A stretch of 64,000 nucleotides of DNA, taken from Paludibacter sp. GTDB taxonomy: Bacteria; Bacteroidota; Bacteroidia; Bacteroidales; Paludibacteraceae. Each line of letters begins with the position of its first letter. Within the stretch, counting starts at the first letter, position 1. The stretch covers positions 62,001 through 126,000 of the forward strand of contig JARLGX010000031.1 of assembly GCA_031292575.1 (NCBI GenBank), read 5' to 3'. Below are positions 18,644-26,946 of this stretch, piece by piece. The translations under genes and the position numbers were made by a program. A model generated the notes under the pieces. It was not told the origin of the DNA and ran no database searches. It worked only from the letters and a program-made list of their open reading frames with translations.

Positions 18644-18661
18644 GTCAGGTCACGACCTGAC
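18644..18661. repeat. Palindrome in the nuoC-nuoD gap
   Basis: GTCAGGTC and GACCTGAC form perfect 8-bp arms around a 2-nt centre. It lies in the 59-bp gap upstream of nuoD. It has no T run and lies inside an operon, so it is more like a repeat or protein-binding site than a terminator. Confidence 0.7.
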
Positions 18662-18680
18662 ACTACTATAAACTATCTAA

Positions 18681-19169
18681 TCATCTCCCAAAAAATCGAT
18701 CGTCTTTATCACTTCGAGTTGCATCTTCAAGCGGATATTCTTTTCGCATTGGGAAATAATCCATGTAATCCACATTCAGAATACGTATCAGATTTGGATG
18801 TCCCGCGAAATCAATACCGTAAAAATCAAATGTTTCACGTTCCATCCAATTAGCACTTGAAAAAACCGATACGATACTTTCAACTTGCGGATTGGCTCTT
18901 GTCACAAATGTTTTCAAGCGAATACGTTTGTTTTCCACCAAATTATGAAGGTGGTAAATTACGCCAAATTCTTTTTCCTGTTCGGGATAATGAATGCCGC
19001 ACAAATCGGTTAGGAAGATAAAATCCTGCTTTTCTTTCAGGTAAATAATCAATTCTTTGATAACTTTTGATGCGATTGTTACGGTAAAAATATCCGCAGA
19101 GTCGTCTGCCAACAAAATACTGTCTCCAAAATTATTTCTAAGTTCCTGAAGTAATATGCTGTATTCCAT
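18681..19169 (-). CDS. nuoC: NADH-quinone oxidoreductase subunit C
   Basis: Subunit C of complex I, 162 residues, the 30-kDa homologue of the peripheral arm. The C-terminal signature is present (WMERETFDFYGIDFAGHPNL, then RILNVDYMDYFPMRKEYPL). The N-domain with the LTDLCGIHYPEQE strand region is normal. It starts 4 bp after nuoB. It has no cofactor and contacts NuoD and NuoI. Confidence 0.96.
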   Translation of the reverse strand: MEYSILLQELRNNFGDSILLADDSADIFTVTIASKVIKELIIYLKEKQDFIFLTDLCGIHYPEQEKEFGVIYHLHNLVENKRIRLKTFVTRANPQVESIVSVFSSANWMERETFDFYGIDFAGHPNLIRILNVDYMDYFPMRKEYPLEDATRSDKDDRFFGR

Positions 19170-19173
19170 TTGT

Positions 19174-19734
19174 TTATTTGTCTATTTTAATACCGTAGCT
19201 CTCAAGCATTTCTTTGTACTCAGTACTATACCGGCGGCGCAATGATTCTTTCCCAACCAGTTCCTGAATTTTCATAAATCCATCAATTATTTGTTCTGGG
19301 CGTGGCGGACATCCCGGCACGTACACGTCAACCGGAACCACTTTATCAATTCCCTGCAACACGCTGTAAGTATCGAAAATACCACCGCTCGAAGCACATG
19401 CTCCAACAGCTATTACCCAACGAGGTTCGGCCATTTGTTCATAAACTTGCTGTACTACGGGAGCCATTTTCTTTGCAATTGTTCCCATCACCATCAATAA
19501 ATCGGCCTGGCGAGGCGAAAAACTCAATCGCTCGGCACCAAACCGACCTAAATCGTAATGTGCACCCATGGTTGCCATAAACTCAATTCCACAACACGAA
19601 GTGGCAAACGGAAGCGGCCAAATTGAATTTTTACGGGCCAACCCTACAGCTTTATCCAAGGTAGTAGCAAAGAATCCCGGAGCACTGTATCCATCGGGTG
19701 CTTCAACTACTGTATATTTATCTTTTTCACTCAT
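19174..19734 (-). CDS. nuoB: NADH-quinone oxidoreductase subunit B ([4Fe-4S] N2)
   Basis: Subunit B of complex I, 186 residues, carrier of the terminal cluster N2. The four ligands appear in FATSCCGIEFMA (the Cys-Cys pair), GACASSGG and VPGCPPRPEQIIDG. The 47-bp gap to nuoA carries a heptanucleotide array. nuoC follows after 4 bp. Confidence 0.98.
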   Translation of the reverse strand: MSEKDKYTVVEAPDGYSAPGFFATTLDKAVGLARKNSIWPLPFATSCCGIEFMATMGAHYDLGRFGAERLSFSPRQADLLMVMGTIAKKMAPVVQQVYEQMAEPRWVIAVGACASSGGIFDTYSVLQGIDKVVPVDVYVPGCPPRPEQIIDGFMKIQELVGKESLRRRYSTEYKEMLESYGIKIDK

Positions 19735-19750
19735 AATAATCTATTTTTTT

Positions 19751-19778
19751 TACTGCTTACCTCTTACTACTTGCCTCT
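19751..19778. repeat. Heptanucleotide array before nuoB
   Basis: Four 7-nt units in register: TACTGCT, TACCTCT, TACTACT, TGCCTCT. It lies between nuoA and nuoB, beginning 17 bp upstream of the nuoB start. It can also be read as a 14-nt repeat present twice with two differences. Confidence 0.8.
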
Positions 19779-19781
19779 GAT

Positions 19782-20174
19782 TTATTCCTGTTCCTTATTC
19801 CAATCCAAAGCTCCTTTTTTGTAAATATAAAAGAACCCGAAAACAAAAATCAGCACAAAAAGCATCATATCTAAAAATCCACTCCAGTCGGTATCCCTGA
19901 AATTTACAGCCCACGGATAAAAGAAGATTACTTCTACATCGAAAAGTACGAAAAGTATAGCGATAAGGAAATATTTGATGGAAAAAGGAAAACGGGCATT
20001 CCCCTGAATATCGATTCCACATTCAAAGTTTTCCTCCTTTTTTAGTGTGCGAACTCTTTTTCGGGTGCTGATTATTAGGTGTGTAACCACCATCACAATC
20101 ACTACGAATGACAGTGCTACAAAAAATTGTATCAACACTGGCTCGTAATCGGAAGCTATATAAACTCTATTCAT
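19782..20174 (-). CDS. nuoA: NADH-quinone oxidoreductase subunit A
   Basis: Subunit A of complex I, 130 residues with three membrane helices. The loop between helices 1 and 2 has the conserved FECGIDIQGNARFPFSIKYF stretch, and helix 2 has the FVLFDVEVIFFYPWAV signature with its conserved acidic residues. It is the first gene of the 14-gene nuo operon, with a TAATTTTG -7-like element about 18 bp upstream of its start. Confidence 0.97.
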   Translation of the reverse strand: MNRVYIASDYEPVLIQFFVALSFVVIVMVVTHLIISTRKRVRTLKKEENFECGIDIQGNARFPFSIKYFLIAILFVLFDVEVIFFYPWAVNFRDTDWSGFLDMMLFVLIFVFGFFYIYKKGALDWNKEQE

Positions 20175-20191
20175 CGTTACTAATTTGGTTG

Positions 20192-20199
20192 CAAAATTA
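20192..20199 (-). promoter_or_regulatory. Candidate nuo operon promoter -7 element
   Basis: TAATTTTG on the minus strand matches TAnnTTTG. The transcription start would fall a few bases before the nuoA ATG, giving a very short leader. No clear TTTG -33 box is seen. Confidence 0.4.
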
Positions 20200-20234
20200 A
20201 GGAAAAATTTCCGTAATTGAATTTGTGAAACTGG

Positions 20235-20259
20235 TTAATCAGAAAATAAGACTGATTAA
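20235..20259. promoter_or_regulatory. Inverted repeat upstream of the nuo promoter
   Basis: TTAATCAG and CTGATTAA form perfect 8-bp arms around a 9-nt spacer, about 35-60 bp upstream of the candidate -7 box. The position fits an activator or repressor site, but no protein can be named. Confidence 0.35.
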
Positions 20260-20292
20260 ATATTATATATTATGCTGTATAACAACAACATA

Positions 20293-20314
20293 AATAAAGA
20301 TTAAAATCTTTATT
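20293..20314. promoter_or_regulatory. AT-rich palindrome upstream of nuoA
   Basis: AATAAAGATT and AATCTTTATT form perfect 10-bp arms around AA. It is about 120 bp upstream of nuoA. It could be a regulator site or chance symmetry in AT-rich DNA. The rest of the 20175-20534 spacer holds the nuo -7 box, the inverted repeat at 20235 and the terminator at 20472. I see no gene in it. Confidence 0.3.
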
Positions 20315-20471
20315 AGCTTGATTTGATAACAGAAGTATGGCTTAAAACACAGTTTAGGACAGGATTGTTTATCGAAGCGGTTGAAATAACTGTTTTTTGT
20401 TTGATTTTTTTTGTCTCGAAATATATCCTCTCGAAAAAAATGAAAATCTTCGACACCTATTTTTAAGTTTC

Positions 20472-20515
20472 AAAAAAAAGAGGAACAATTCCGTAGAATT
20501 ATTCCTCTTTTAAAA
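20472..20515 (-). terminator. Intrinsic terminator of the T9SS cargo gene
   Basis: Arms AAAAGAGGAACAATTC and GAATTATTCCTCTTTT pair around CGTA with one mismatch. On the minus strand the stem is followed by a run of T residues. It lies 20 bp downstream of the minus-strand gene ending at 20535, so nuo is transcribed separately. Confidence 0.8.
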
Positions 20516-20534
20516 AAACAGGGGTATTGAAAAA

Positions 20535-21893
20535 TCAAATACAAATCTTCAATGAATCATTCAATCCTGACACCCGAACAATATAAACTCCTTTTTGGAA
20601 ATTAGTAGTGGGGATGGAAGTCATTGAGCTGGCAACTTTTTTGCCCAACACGCTATATACTTCAATTGGCAAACCCTTGGTGTTTACAATTTCGGTTCCG
20701 TTAAATGAAACGCCTTTGTCGGAAAGAGTTTGTTTAACTGCGGTTGTAGCGTTTAAGTACCATCGTGGATCACCGGCACTGTTTGCACCTGCAAAGCTTG
20801 CATCTTTAATTTTGTAATTACCTACAGTCGTTGTATATGGTGTTGCTGAAGAGCCAGAGCCAGCAGCAACAGTGGATACAGATACACTTGTAAATAAGTC
20901 TGTTGAAGCTCCTGTATAAGCCGTAAATGCACCAGTTAGATCAGCGCTTGGCAGTGCAAATGGTGAAGTGGCAATTGGAGCAGCAGCTAACCAATCTGAA
21001 GCCGTATAACAATTTGCAATAGCAAGTGTTCCTGCAGATGTTAAGACTCCACCTGTAACTACTCCTCCAGTTATTATACTGTTAGCACCTGATATTGCTT
21101 TCCCAAAAATGCAATTAGTAAGGGTGGTTGGGTGAGGTACTGAAGCAAAATCTACAATGGCTTTTGCTGTAGTTACATTCATTACATTATCAAAAGTACA
21201 ATCGGAGATATCTATGCTTGTTGCATTTTTTTGTAACATAAATACAGTAGCACCAAAACCATAGAAGGTGGATTTAGTAACCTTAACAGGTCCAAAGAAA
21301 CCTCCTGTAGAACTGTTATAAACAACCCCATAATCTGCAAAATTGTGCATAATACAGTTGTTTATTATTACGTTATTGGCTTTCTGGGTTGGAGCTGTAA
21401 CTGCAGTAGTACTTTGAAAACGAACTAATGAACGAAATCCTGAAACATTACAGTTATCAAATACAACTGAGTCAACTACTGATGCAGCTGTAGAAGCTGA
21501 ATTAATTATATAATTTAAAGTTGGATCAACCGTGCCGTTAGTTTGTACAGCGCCAGTAATAGTTAAGCCACTAAACGAAAGCTTAGAAAGAGTTGCTGGT
21601 AATGTAATTTTAGCAAATAAAACAGTTGGATTTGATCCATCACCTTTAATTGTTATTTTAGCATTAGATGATAAAGTAGTTAACTTGCTTAAATCAATAG
21701 AATTGGGTACTCCGGCAGTTGCACCTAATGGATTTGTATACCCTTGAGGAATTACTAAAACAATATTTGTTCCATTGTACCCTCTTAAATTAGTTATAAT
21801 ACTATCATTTACACCTAAATTGAACACGTCTTGTGCATTAATATTTGCAAACGCTATTAAAACTATTGCAATAAGAAGTAAAGTTTTTTTCAT
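20535..21893 (-). CDS. Secreted parallel beta-helix protein with T9SS C-terminal sorting domain
   Basis: A 452-residue secreted protein. It has a Sec signal peptide (about 1-20, ending INAQ). Residues about 25-370 are rich in short strand turns of the IDISDCTF, VIINNCIMHNF and VVFDNCNVSGF type, as in right-handed beta-helices. They resemble the DUF4957/DUF5123 proteins found near polysaccharide loci. The last ~75 residues (IEVYSVLGKKVASS, FQKGVYIVRVSG) are a type A T9SS sorting domain, so it is exported across the outer membrane and probably anchored or released. It is divergent from the HTCS gene, with 209 bp between them, and has its own terminator. A glycan-binding or lyase-like role is possible, but no catalytic residues are evident. 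Confidence 0.85.
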   Translation of the reverse strand: MKKTLLLIAIVLIAFANINAQDVFNLGVNDSIITNLRGYNGTNIVLVIPQGYTNPLGATAGVPNSIDLSKLTTLSSNAKITIKGDGSNPTVLFAKITLPATLSKLSFSGLTITGAVQTNGTVDPTLNYIINSASTAASVVDSVVFDNCNVSGFRSLVRFQSTTAVTAPTQKANNVIINNCIMHNFADYGVVYNSSTGGFFGPVKVTKSTFYGFGATVFMLQKNATSIDISDCTFDNVMNVTTAKAIVDFASVPHPTTLTNCIFGKAISGANSIITGGVVTGGVLTSAGTLAIANCYTASDWLAAAPIATSPFALPSADLTGAFTAYTGASTDLFTSVSVSTVAAGSGSSATPYTTTVGNYKIKDASFAGANSAGDPRWYLNATTAVKQTLSDKGVSFNGTEIVNTKGLPIEVYSVLGKKVASSMTSIPTTNFQKGVYIVRVSGLNDSLKICI

Positions 21894-21942
21894 GATAATT
21901 TTTTGTTTTAATTGTTAGTAGATTTGTTTTGAATTAACTGTA

Positions 21943-21950
21943 CAAATGTA
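21943..21950 (-). promoter_or_regulatory. Candidate -7 element of the T9SS cargo gene
   Basis: TACATTTG on the minus strand matches TAnnTTTG, about 50 bp upstream of the start codon at 21893. The -33 box is not clear. Confidence 0.4.
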
Positions 21951-22056
21951 GAGTTATAAAAATCAACTTATGTGGAAAAATAAATTGATTCTGTGCAAAA
22001 TTTGACCGATATTCTTAAAACAGAATAAATAATGTAGTTTTGCATAATCTAATTCC

Positions 22057-22064
22057 TATTTTTG
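22057..22064 (+). promoter_or_regulatory. Candidate HTCS promoter -7 element
   Basis: TATTTTTG followed by CATAG, the same -7 box as the three PUL promoters, about 39 bp upstream of the HTCS start codon. A second match, TAGTTTTG, lies at 22035-22042. No AGTATyAT element is found at the 49-bp position, so the HTCS gene does not appear to share the operator. Confidence 0.45.
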
Positions 22065-22102
22065 CATAGGATTGTACCTTATTATTTAATGTAACATAGT
22101 TT

Positions 22103-25100
22103 ATGAGAAAGTTGTTTTTGCTAATCAGCATCTTAATATTTGCCTTGTTGGCTAACGCTCAATATCACTTTTCTTTTTCGCACTTTACTTCCGATAATGG
22201 CTTATCGCAAAACAGCATCACAGCCTTGATGAAAGATAGCAAAGGTTATCTTTGGTTTGGCACGCGCGATGGGTTGAATAAATTTGACGGATATAATTTT
22301 ACTAATTATAATTCAAAGCCCGGTCAGAAATATCCCGTGGCAAGTAATCGTATTTTGCAAATTAAAGAAGACCGCTGGGGATATATTTGGGTAAAAACCT
22401 ACGATGAAATGATTTATCGTTTAGACCCAAACACAGAAGAGTTAACGCAAATTCAAAACAGCGAGGGTGGTTTTATCACCGACAAAATTAACGAAATGTA
22501 TGTCCTCCACTCAGGAGTAATCTGGCTTAGTACTTTTGATAAAGGATGTTATAGAATTACTACCAGCGAAAGTACCCACGACCTTTCAGTAGCTTATTTT
22601 AATCAAAAAACACGAGCTCTCCCTAACAATATTATTAAACATATTTCTGAAGATAGAGACGGAAACACCTGGATACTAACTCAGAGCGGACTATGCTATT
22701 TGGAAAAAACAGGGAAAAACCTTATCTATTTCAAAACCGAACCTTTTAATTGCATTTCGGAAAATGACAAAAGAATCATGTTTGGAGGTGAGGGCAAGGT
22801 TTTTCAATACGAGAAAAGAACTAAAACATTTAAAACAATTGAACTGTCGAATAGAACGTTGGTTTCGAGTATTGCAAGCGTATCATCAAACAATTACTTG
22901 TTTGCCACACAAGGAAACGGTTTTTATACATATAGCATTTTAGGCGAAAAACTTCAGCAGTTTACAAAAGAAAAATATCCCGAAATGAAAACCAACGATA
23001 TTCAAAGAATATATGTTGACAGAGCCGGTGATGCATGGATGGCAATAAGACAGCCGGGAGTATTGCATTACAATCCACCTACAAATAAAATAACATATAT
23101 TGCTTCAAATAAAAACGAAGGACAGATTACAAATCCTAATTTTGTGATATTTGAAGATGAAAAGGATATTTTATGGATTCAACCTTATTTTGGGTTCTTT
23201 TCCTGGTTCGACCGTGCAAATAACCGGTTGGTGCCATTTTACAGCGCTTACAATGAGGATATTAATACGCTGTTTTCTTATGGAGTAAATCATGTTTTGT
23301 CCGATTCGCAAGGTGTAATGTGGATAAGTACAAACCGCGGAAATGGTTTTTTTAAATGTACTTTCCTGCCCGACTATTTCAATCATTACTTGTTTCAAAG
23401 CCATTCGGTTTATAGTATTTCCAATGAAATAAGATCCATTTTCGAAGACAATAAAAACAGAATGTGGGTTGCATGTAAAGATGGTTCGGTGCACGTTTTT
23501 GACCAGAACAAGAGAGAAATAGGGAAGATGAATAAAGATGGGCGAATTATCCCGGGTGGAAATCTTGAAGCTTTGGTTTACAATTTTTGTCAGGATAAAG
23601 CCGGGAACATTTGGTTTGCCACCAAGAAACAAGGTTTGTTCCGGCTGAAACCGCGCGGGTCGGGGAATTCATTTCAAATTGAGAATTTCCTCCATAATCC
23701 GAATGATATTTATTCCCCGGCAAACAATGACTTTTACTCTATCATACAGGATAGTTACGGTCATATATGGGCTGGAAGTTATGGTGGCGGGTTACACCTC
23801 ATTGATGAGCAAAACGGGAAAATCCGTTTTTTTCATTCAGGTAATCTACTCGCCAATTATCCAATTGCCAATTGTTCAAAAGTACGACAGGTTTTTGCTG
23901 ATTCCAGGCATCATATTTGGGTAGCAACAACCGAGGGCTTCGTGGTTTTCAATGCCAATTTCAACGCCCTGAAAAACATAAAATACAAATACTATCATAA
24001 AAAAGACAATGATGCTAAAAGTCTGGGTGCCAATGATGTTTATTGTATTTCGGAAGATGCCGAAGCTAATATGTGGTTTGGTACTTTTGGTGGCGGTTTA
24101 AGTGAACTTAAAACAAAGATTGATGACCCCAAACAACTTGAATTTAAAGTTTACGATCGCTCCAAAGGAATGCCCAACAATGTGGTTTACACAATAATCG
24201 ACGACAATAACGGGAATTTATGGCTGACCACTGAAAATTCAATTGTCAAGTTCAATAAAAAAACAGCTAAGTTTGAATCATTCGGTAAAGGCAATGAGCT
24301 TGAAAATGTTGAGTTTTCAGAGGCATCTGCCTGTTTGCTTCATTCGGGCGAAATATGTGTCGGTTCCAAGTCGGGTTTTTATTCGTTCATGCCCGATGCA
24401 GTAAAACGCCGGATAATTAATGCGCCTCTTGTTTTTACGGGATTACAACTATTCAATAAAGAAGTGGAGGTTGGAGAAGAAGGATCGTTGCTGCAAACAT
24501 CCATTGATAAAACTTCTCAAATTGTGTTCAGTAGCAAGCAAAATGTGTTCACCATCGAGTTTGCAACTTTAGATATGCGAGCTCCCGAGAGAATTCAATA
24601 CGCGTATAAACTTGATGGATTTGATTCGGAGTGGAATAGAGTCCAGTCCAAACATTTTGCCACCTACACGTCTTTACCGCCGGGAACATATACTTTTCAT
24701 GTAAAATCCACCGATAGTGAAGGTATCTGGTTACAAAATGAACGTCAGGTTGAAATTAAAATTCTTCCTTCGTTTTGGCAATCCGGATTTGCAAAGTTCT
24801 TGTACGCGTTGCTTGTTATTTTACTGTTTTTGACAACATTGTATATTTTTGTTACTATTTTCAAGTTGAAAAACAATGTTCATCTTGAGAAACAAATGAC
24901 AGATATGAAGCTGCGTTTCTTTACCGATATTTCGCACGAATTACGAACTCCGCTTACTCTTATTTCACTTCCTGTGGATAATATTCTGCAAGAAAATCTG
25001 GAGCCGGCCATAAAAGACCAACTATTATTAATCAGAAGGAACCTGGATCGGGTTATGGTTTTAATAAATCAAATTCTGGATTTTAGAAAAATACAAAATA

Positions 25101-26461
25101 ACAAAATGCGATTAACAGTTGAAGAGATAGCCTTTGGCGAATTCATCAAAGTTTGTTGCAGTAATTTCCTTGAAATTGCACATAATAAAAATATTGCTTT
25201 CAACTTTATTGATGAGTCTAACAATGTAAAAGTTTGGGTTGACCCTGAACGTTTTGATTCTATAATTTCTAATTTACTTTCAAATGCATTTAAATTTACT
25301 CAATCTGGGAAAAGCATAACAGTGAAAGCTTCAATCAAACAAAATGTAGCTGTTTTGTCTGTAGTTGACGAAGGAATTGGTATTGCACAAGAAAAAATTA
25401 ATTTCATTTTCGACCGTTTTTTCAGTATTTCTACGTTGCGGAATATCGCTCAAAAAAGCACAGGTATTGGACTCGATTTGGTAAAAAAACTTGTTGATTT
25501 GCATCATGCTATTATTCATGTTGAAAGTCAGTTAGGAAAAGGTACAACGTTTGAAATTGAATTCAAACTTGGCTCGGCACATTTCGACGATGATGTGGAT
25601 ATTATTCTTACCGATCTGGAAATTAAGCCGGTGGAACTTTCAGAAATTTCCGACCAGGATGTTGATGCTGAAGATCATGAACACATTACTCCATTAATTA
25701 TGATTGTAGAAGATAATGACGAACTGCGTCATTTTTTAAAGAAAAGTTTGAAAAAAAATTACAGGGTAAGCGATGCTGAAAATGGAAAAATCGGTTGGGA
25801 AAAAATAGAACATCTAATGCCCGATATTATAATTGCGGATTTAATAATGCCGGAATTGGATGGATTGGAGCTGACAAAGAAAATTAAAAATGACAGCCGC
25901 ACATCGCATATTCCGGTTATCTTGCTTACCGCTGTTACCGACATTGAAAGCAAAGTAGCAGGGATGAATGCCGGTGCCGATGATTACATCACTAAACCTT
26001 TCAGTTCAGAATTTCTTCACGCCCGAATCGAAAATTTGATGATTCAGCGCAGTAAACTGCAACAGTATTATCGATCCAAAATTAGCGTTGCTAAGCCGGA
26101 ATTTAGTTTGCCTCCGCTTGAAATAAAATCGCAGGAAGAAAAATTTATGCAGAATCTGATTCAGCTCATGAATGAGAATTTGGAAAATTTCGATTTAAAT
26201 ATTGATTTACTTGCTTCTGAATTAGGAATGAGCCGCACGGTTTTTTTCAACAAGTTAAAATCTCTGACAGGGTTCTCGCCGGTGGAATTCGTTCGCGAAA
26301 TTCGCTTTGAACGGGCAGCTGAATATATCCGCGATACTCAATTAACCGTTTCTGAAATTTCTTACAAAGTTGGAATCGAAGATCCGCGTTATTTTAGCCG
26401 TTGTTTTAAACAAAAATTCGGAACGACTCCTTCTGAATACAGAGCTCAACACGGAAATTAA
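22103..26461 (+). CDS. Hybrid two-component system regulator (HTCS) of the PUL
   Basis: A 1452-residue HTCS that senses a glycan fragment in the periplasm and activates the PUL from the same polypeptide. Order: signal peptide (1-19); two periplasmic beta-propellers made of Reg_prop repeats such as KGYLWFGTRDGLNKFDG (about 25-800); Y_Y_Y domain (about 812-890, YAYKLDGFDSEW); one membrane helix (about 896-917). The histidine kinase has phospho-acceptor His945 in DISHELRTPLTL, and an ATPase with DEGIGI. The receiver has Asp1246 in IIADLIMPELDG and the TKPF lysine. The AraC-type DNA-binding domain is at about 1356-1452. All signalling residues are intact. It is the only regulator in the window and lies directly before susC-1, so control of the downstream operons is likely. 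Confidence 0.96.
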   Translation: MRKLFLLISILIFALLANAQYHFSFSHFTSDNGLSQNSITALMKDSKGYLWFGTRDGLNKFDGYNFTNYNSKPGQKYPVASNRILQIKEDRWGYIWVKTYDEMIYRLDPNTEELTQIQNSEGGFITDKINEMYVLHSGVIWLSTFDKGCYRITTSESTHDLSVAYFNQKTRALPNNIIKHISEDRDGNTWILTQSGLCYLEKTGKNLIYFKTEPFNCISENDKRIMFGGEGKVFQYEKRTKTFKTIELSNRTLVSSIASVSSNNYLFATQGNGFYTYSILGEKLQQFTKEKYPEMKTNDIQRIYVDRAGDAWMAIRQPGVLHYNPPTNKITYIASNKNEGQITNPNFVIFEDEKDILWIQPYFGFFSWFDRANNRLVPFYSAYNEDINTLFSYGVNHVLSDSQGVMWISTNRGNGFFKCTFLPDYFNHYLFQSHSVYSISNEIRSIFEDNKNRMWVACKDGSVHVFDQNKREIGKMNKDGRIIPGGNLEALVYNFCQDKAGNIWFATKKQGLFRLKPRGSGNSFQIENFLHNPNDIYSPANNDFYSIIQDSYGHIWAGSYGGGLHLIDEQNGKIRFFHSGNLLANYPIANCSKVRQVFADSRHHIWVATTEGFVVFNANFNALKNIKYKYYHKKDNDAKSLGANDVYCISEDAEANMWFGTFGGGLSELKTKIDDPKQLEFKVYDRSKGMPNNVVYTIIDDNNGNLWLTTENSIVKFNKKTAKFESFGKGNELENVEFSEASACLLHSGEICVGSKSGFYSFMPDAVKRRIINAPLVFTGLQLFNKEVEVGEEGSLLQTSIDKTSQIVFSSKQNVFTIEFATLDMRAPERIQYAYKLDGFDSEWNRVQSKHFATYTSLPPGTYTFHVKSTDSEGIWLQNERQVEIKILPSFWQSGFAKFLYALLVILLFLTTLYIFVTIFKLKNNVHLEKQMTDMKLRFFTDISHELRTPLTLISLPVDNILQENLEPAIKDQLLLIRRNLDRVMVLINQILDFRKIQNNKMRLTVEEIAFGEFIKVCCSNFLEIAHNKNIAFNFIDESNNVKVWVDPERFDSIISNLLSNAFKFTQSGKSITVKASIKQNVAVLSVVDEGIGIAQEKINFIFDRFFSISTLRNIAQKSTGIGLDLVKKLVDLHHAIIHVESQLGKGTTFEIEFKLGSAHFDDDVDIILTDLEIKPVELSEISDQDVDAEDHEHITPLIMIVEDNDELRHFLKKSLKKNYRVSDAENGKIGWEKIEHLMPDIIIADLIMPELDGLELTKKIKNDSRTSHIPVILLTAVTDIESKVAGMNAGADDYITKPFSSEFLHARIENLMIQRSKLQQYYRSKISVAKPEFSLPPLEIKSQEEKFMQNLIQLMNENLENFDLNIDLLASELGMSRTVFFNKLKSLTGFSPVEFVREIRFERAAEYIRDTQLTVSEISYKVGIEDPRYFSRCFKQKFGTTPSEYRAQHGN

Positions 26462-26556
26462 ACCCAACAATATTTCCAATTTGATGATTGTATCTTTTTT
26501 AATGTGACTTAAATTGCTGCATCGCTTCTGAAATCTTCTAAATATCTACTTTCCTT

Positions 26557-26596
26557 CGGGCACAACATAATGAGAATTTTTATTTTGTTGTGTCCG
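26557..26596 (+). terminator. Hairpin downstream of the HTCS gene
   Basis: CGGGCACAACATAAT and ATTTTGTTGTGTCCG pair over about 15 bp with one mismatch and one G-U. It lies about 95 bp after the HTCS stop codon. It has no T tract immediately after it, so it may be an RNA end or stability structure. The rest of 26462-26946 is AT-rich and holds the susC-1 operator and promoter. Confidence 0.5.
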
Positions 26597-26814
26597 ATTT
26601 AGTTTGCTCAATTCAACATTTGATTGATAATTTTCCATTTTCCCCCAAACTAAAGGGTATTCGGCATCATTTTTACAGTTCGACTATAATTCCATATTTT
26701 ACATTAATGTAATACTTTTTAACTGCCATAAAGTAAGCGGTTAATATTGCCTTGGCGATAGAAAAACATGAGTAAATGGTCTATTATTTACTTTTTATAG
26801 CTTTTTAGAGACTG

Positions 26815-26885
26815 TTTTTGGTAGAAATAGTATTATATAAGGATAAAAAAATATGTATTTTCTAATTTTCAATACTCTATTTTTG
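26815..26885 (+). promoter_or_regulatory. susC-1 promoter with shared PUL operator
   Basis: The -7 box TATTTTTG is at 26878-26885. AGTATTAT begins at 26829, exactly 49 bp upstream of the -7 box. It is preceded by TTTTTGGTAGAAAT and followed by a GATAAAAAAATATG stretch. The same arrangement with the same 49-bp spacing occurs before the second GH28 gene (40578/40627) and susC-2 (44882/44931). This is a candidate binding site for the HTCS. Confidence 0.65.
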
Positions 26886-26946
26886 CAATGTCGAAATGTA
26901 TTATTTCGCAAAAATAAATCAACCTTCTAATATTAAATTTAATTCC

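Noticed and set aside
23171-23632. A 153-codon minus-strand frame inside the HTCS gene
   Set aside because: It is antisense to the beta-propeller repeats and has no start context or family resemblance.
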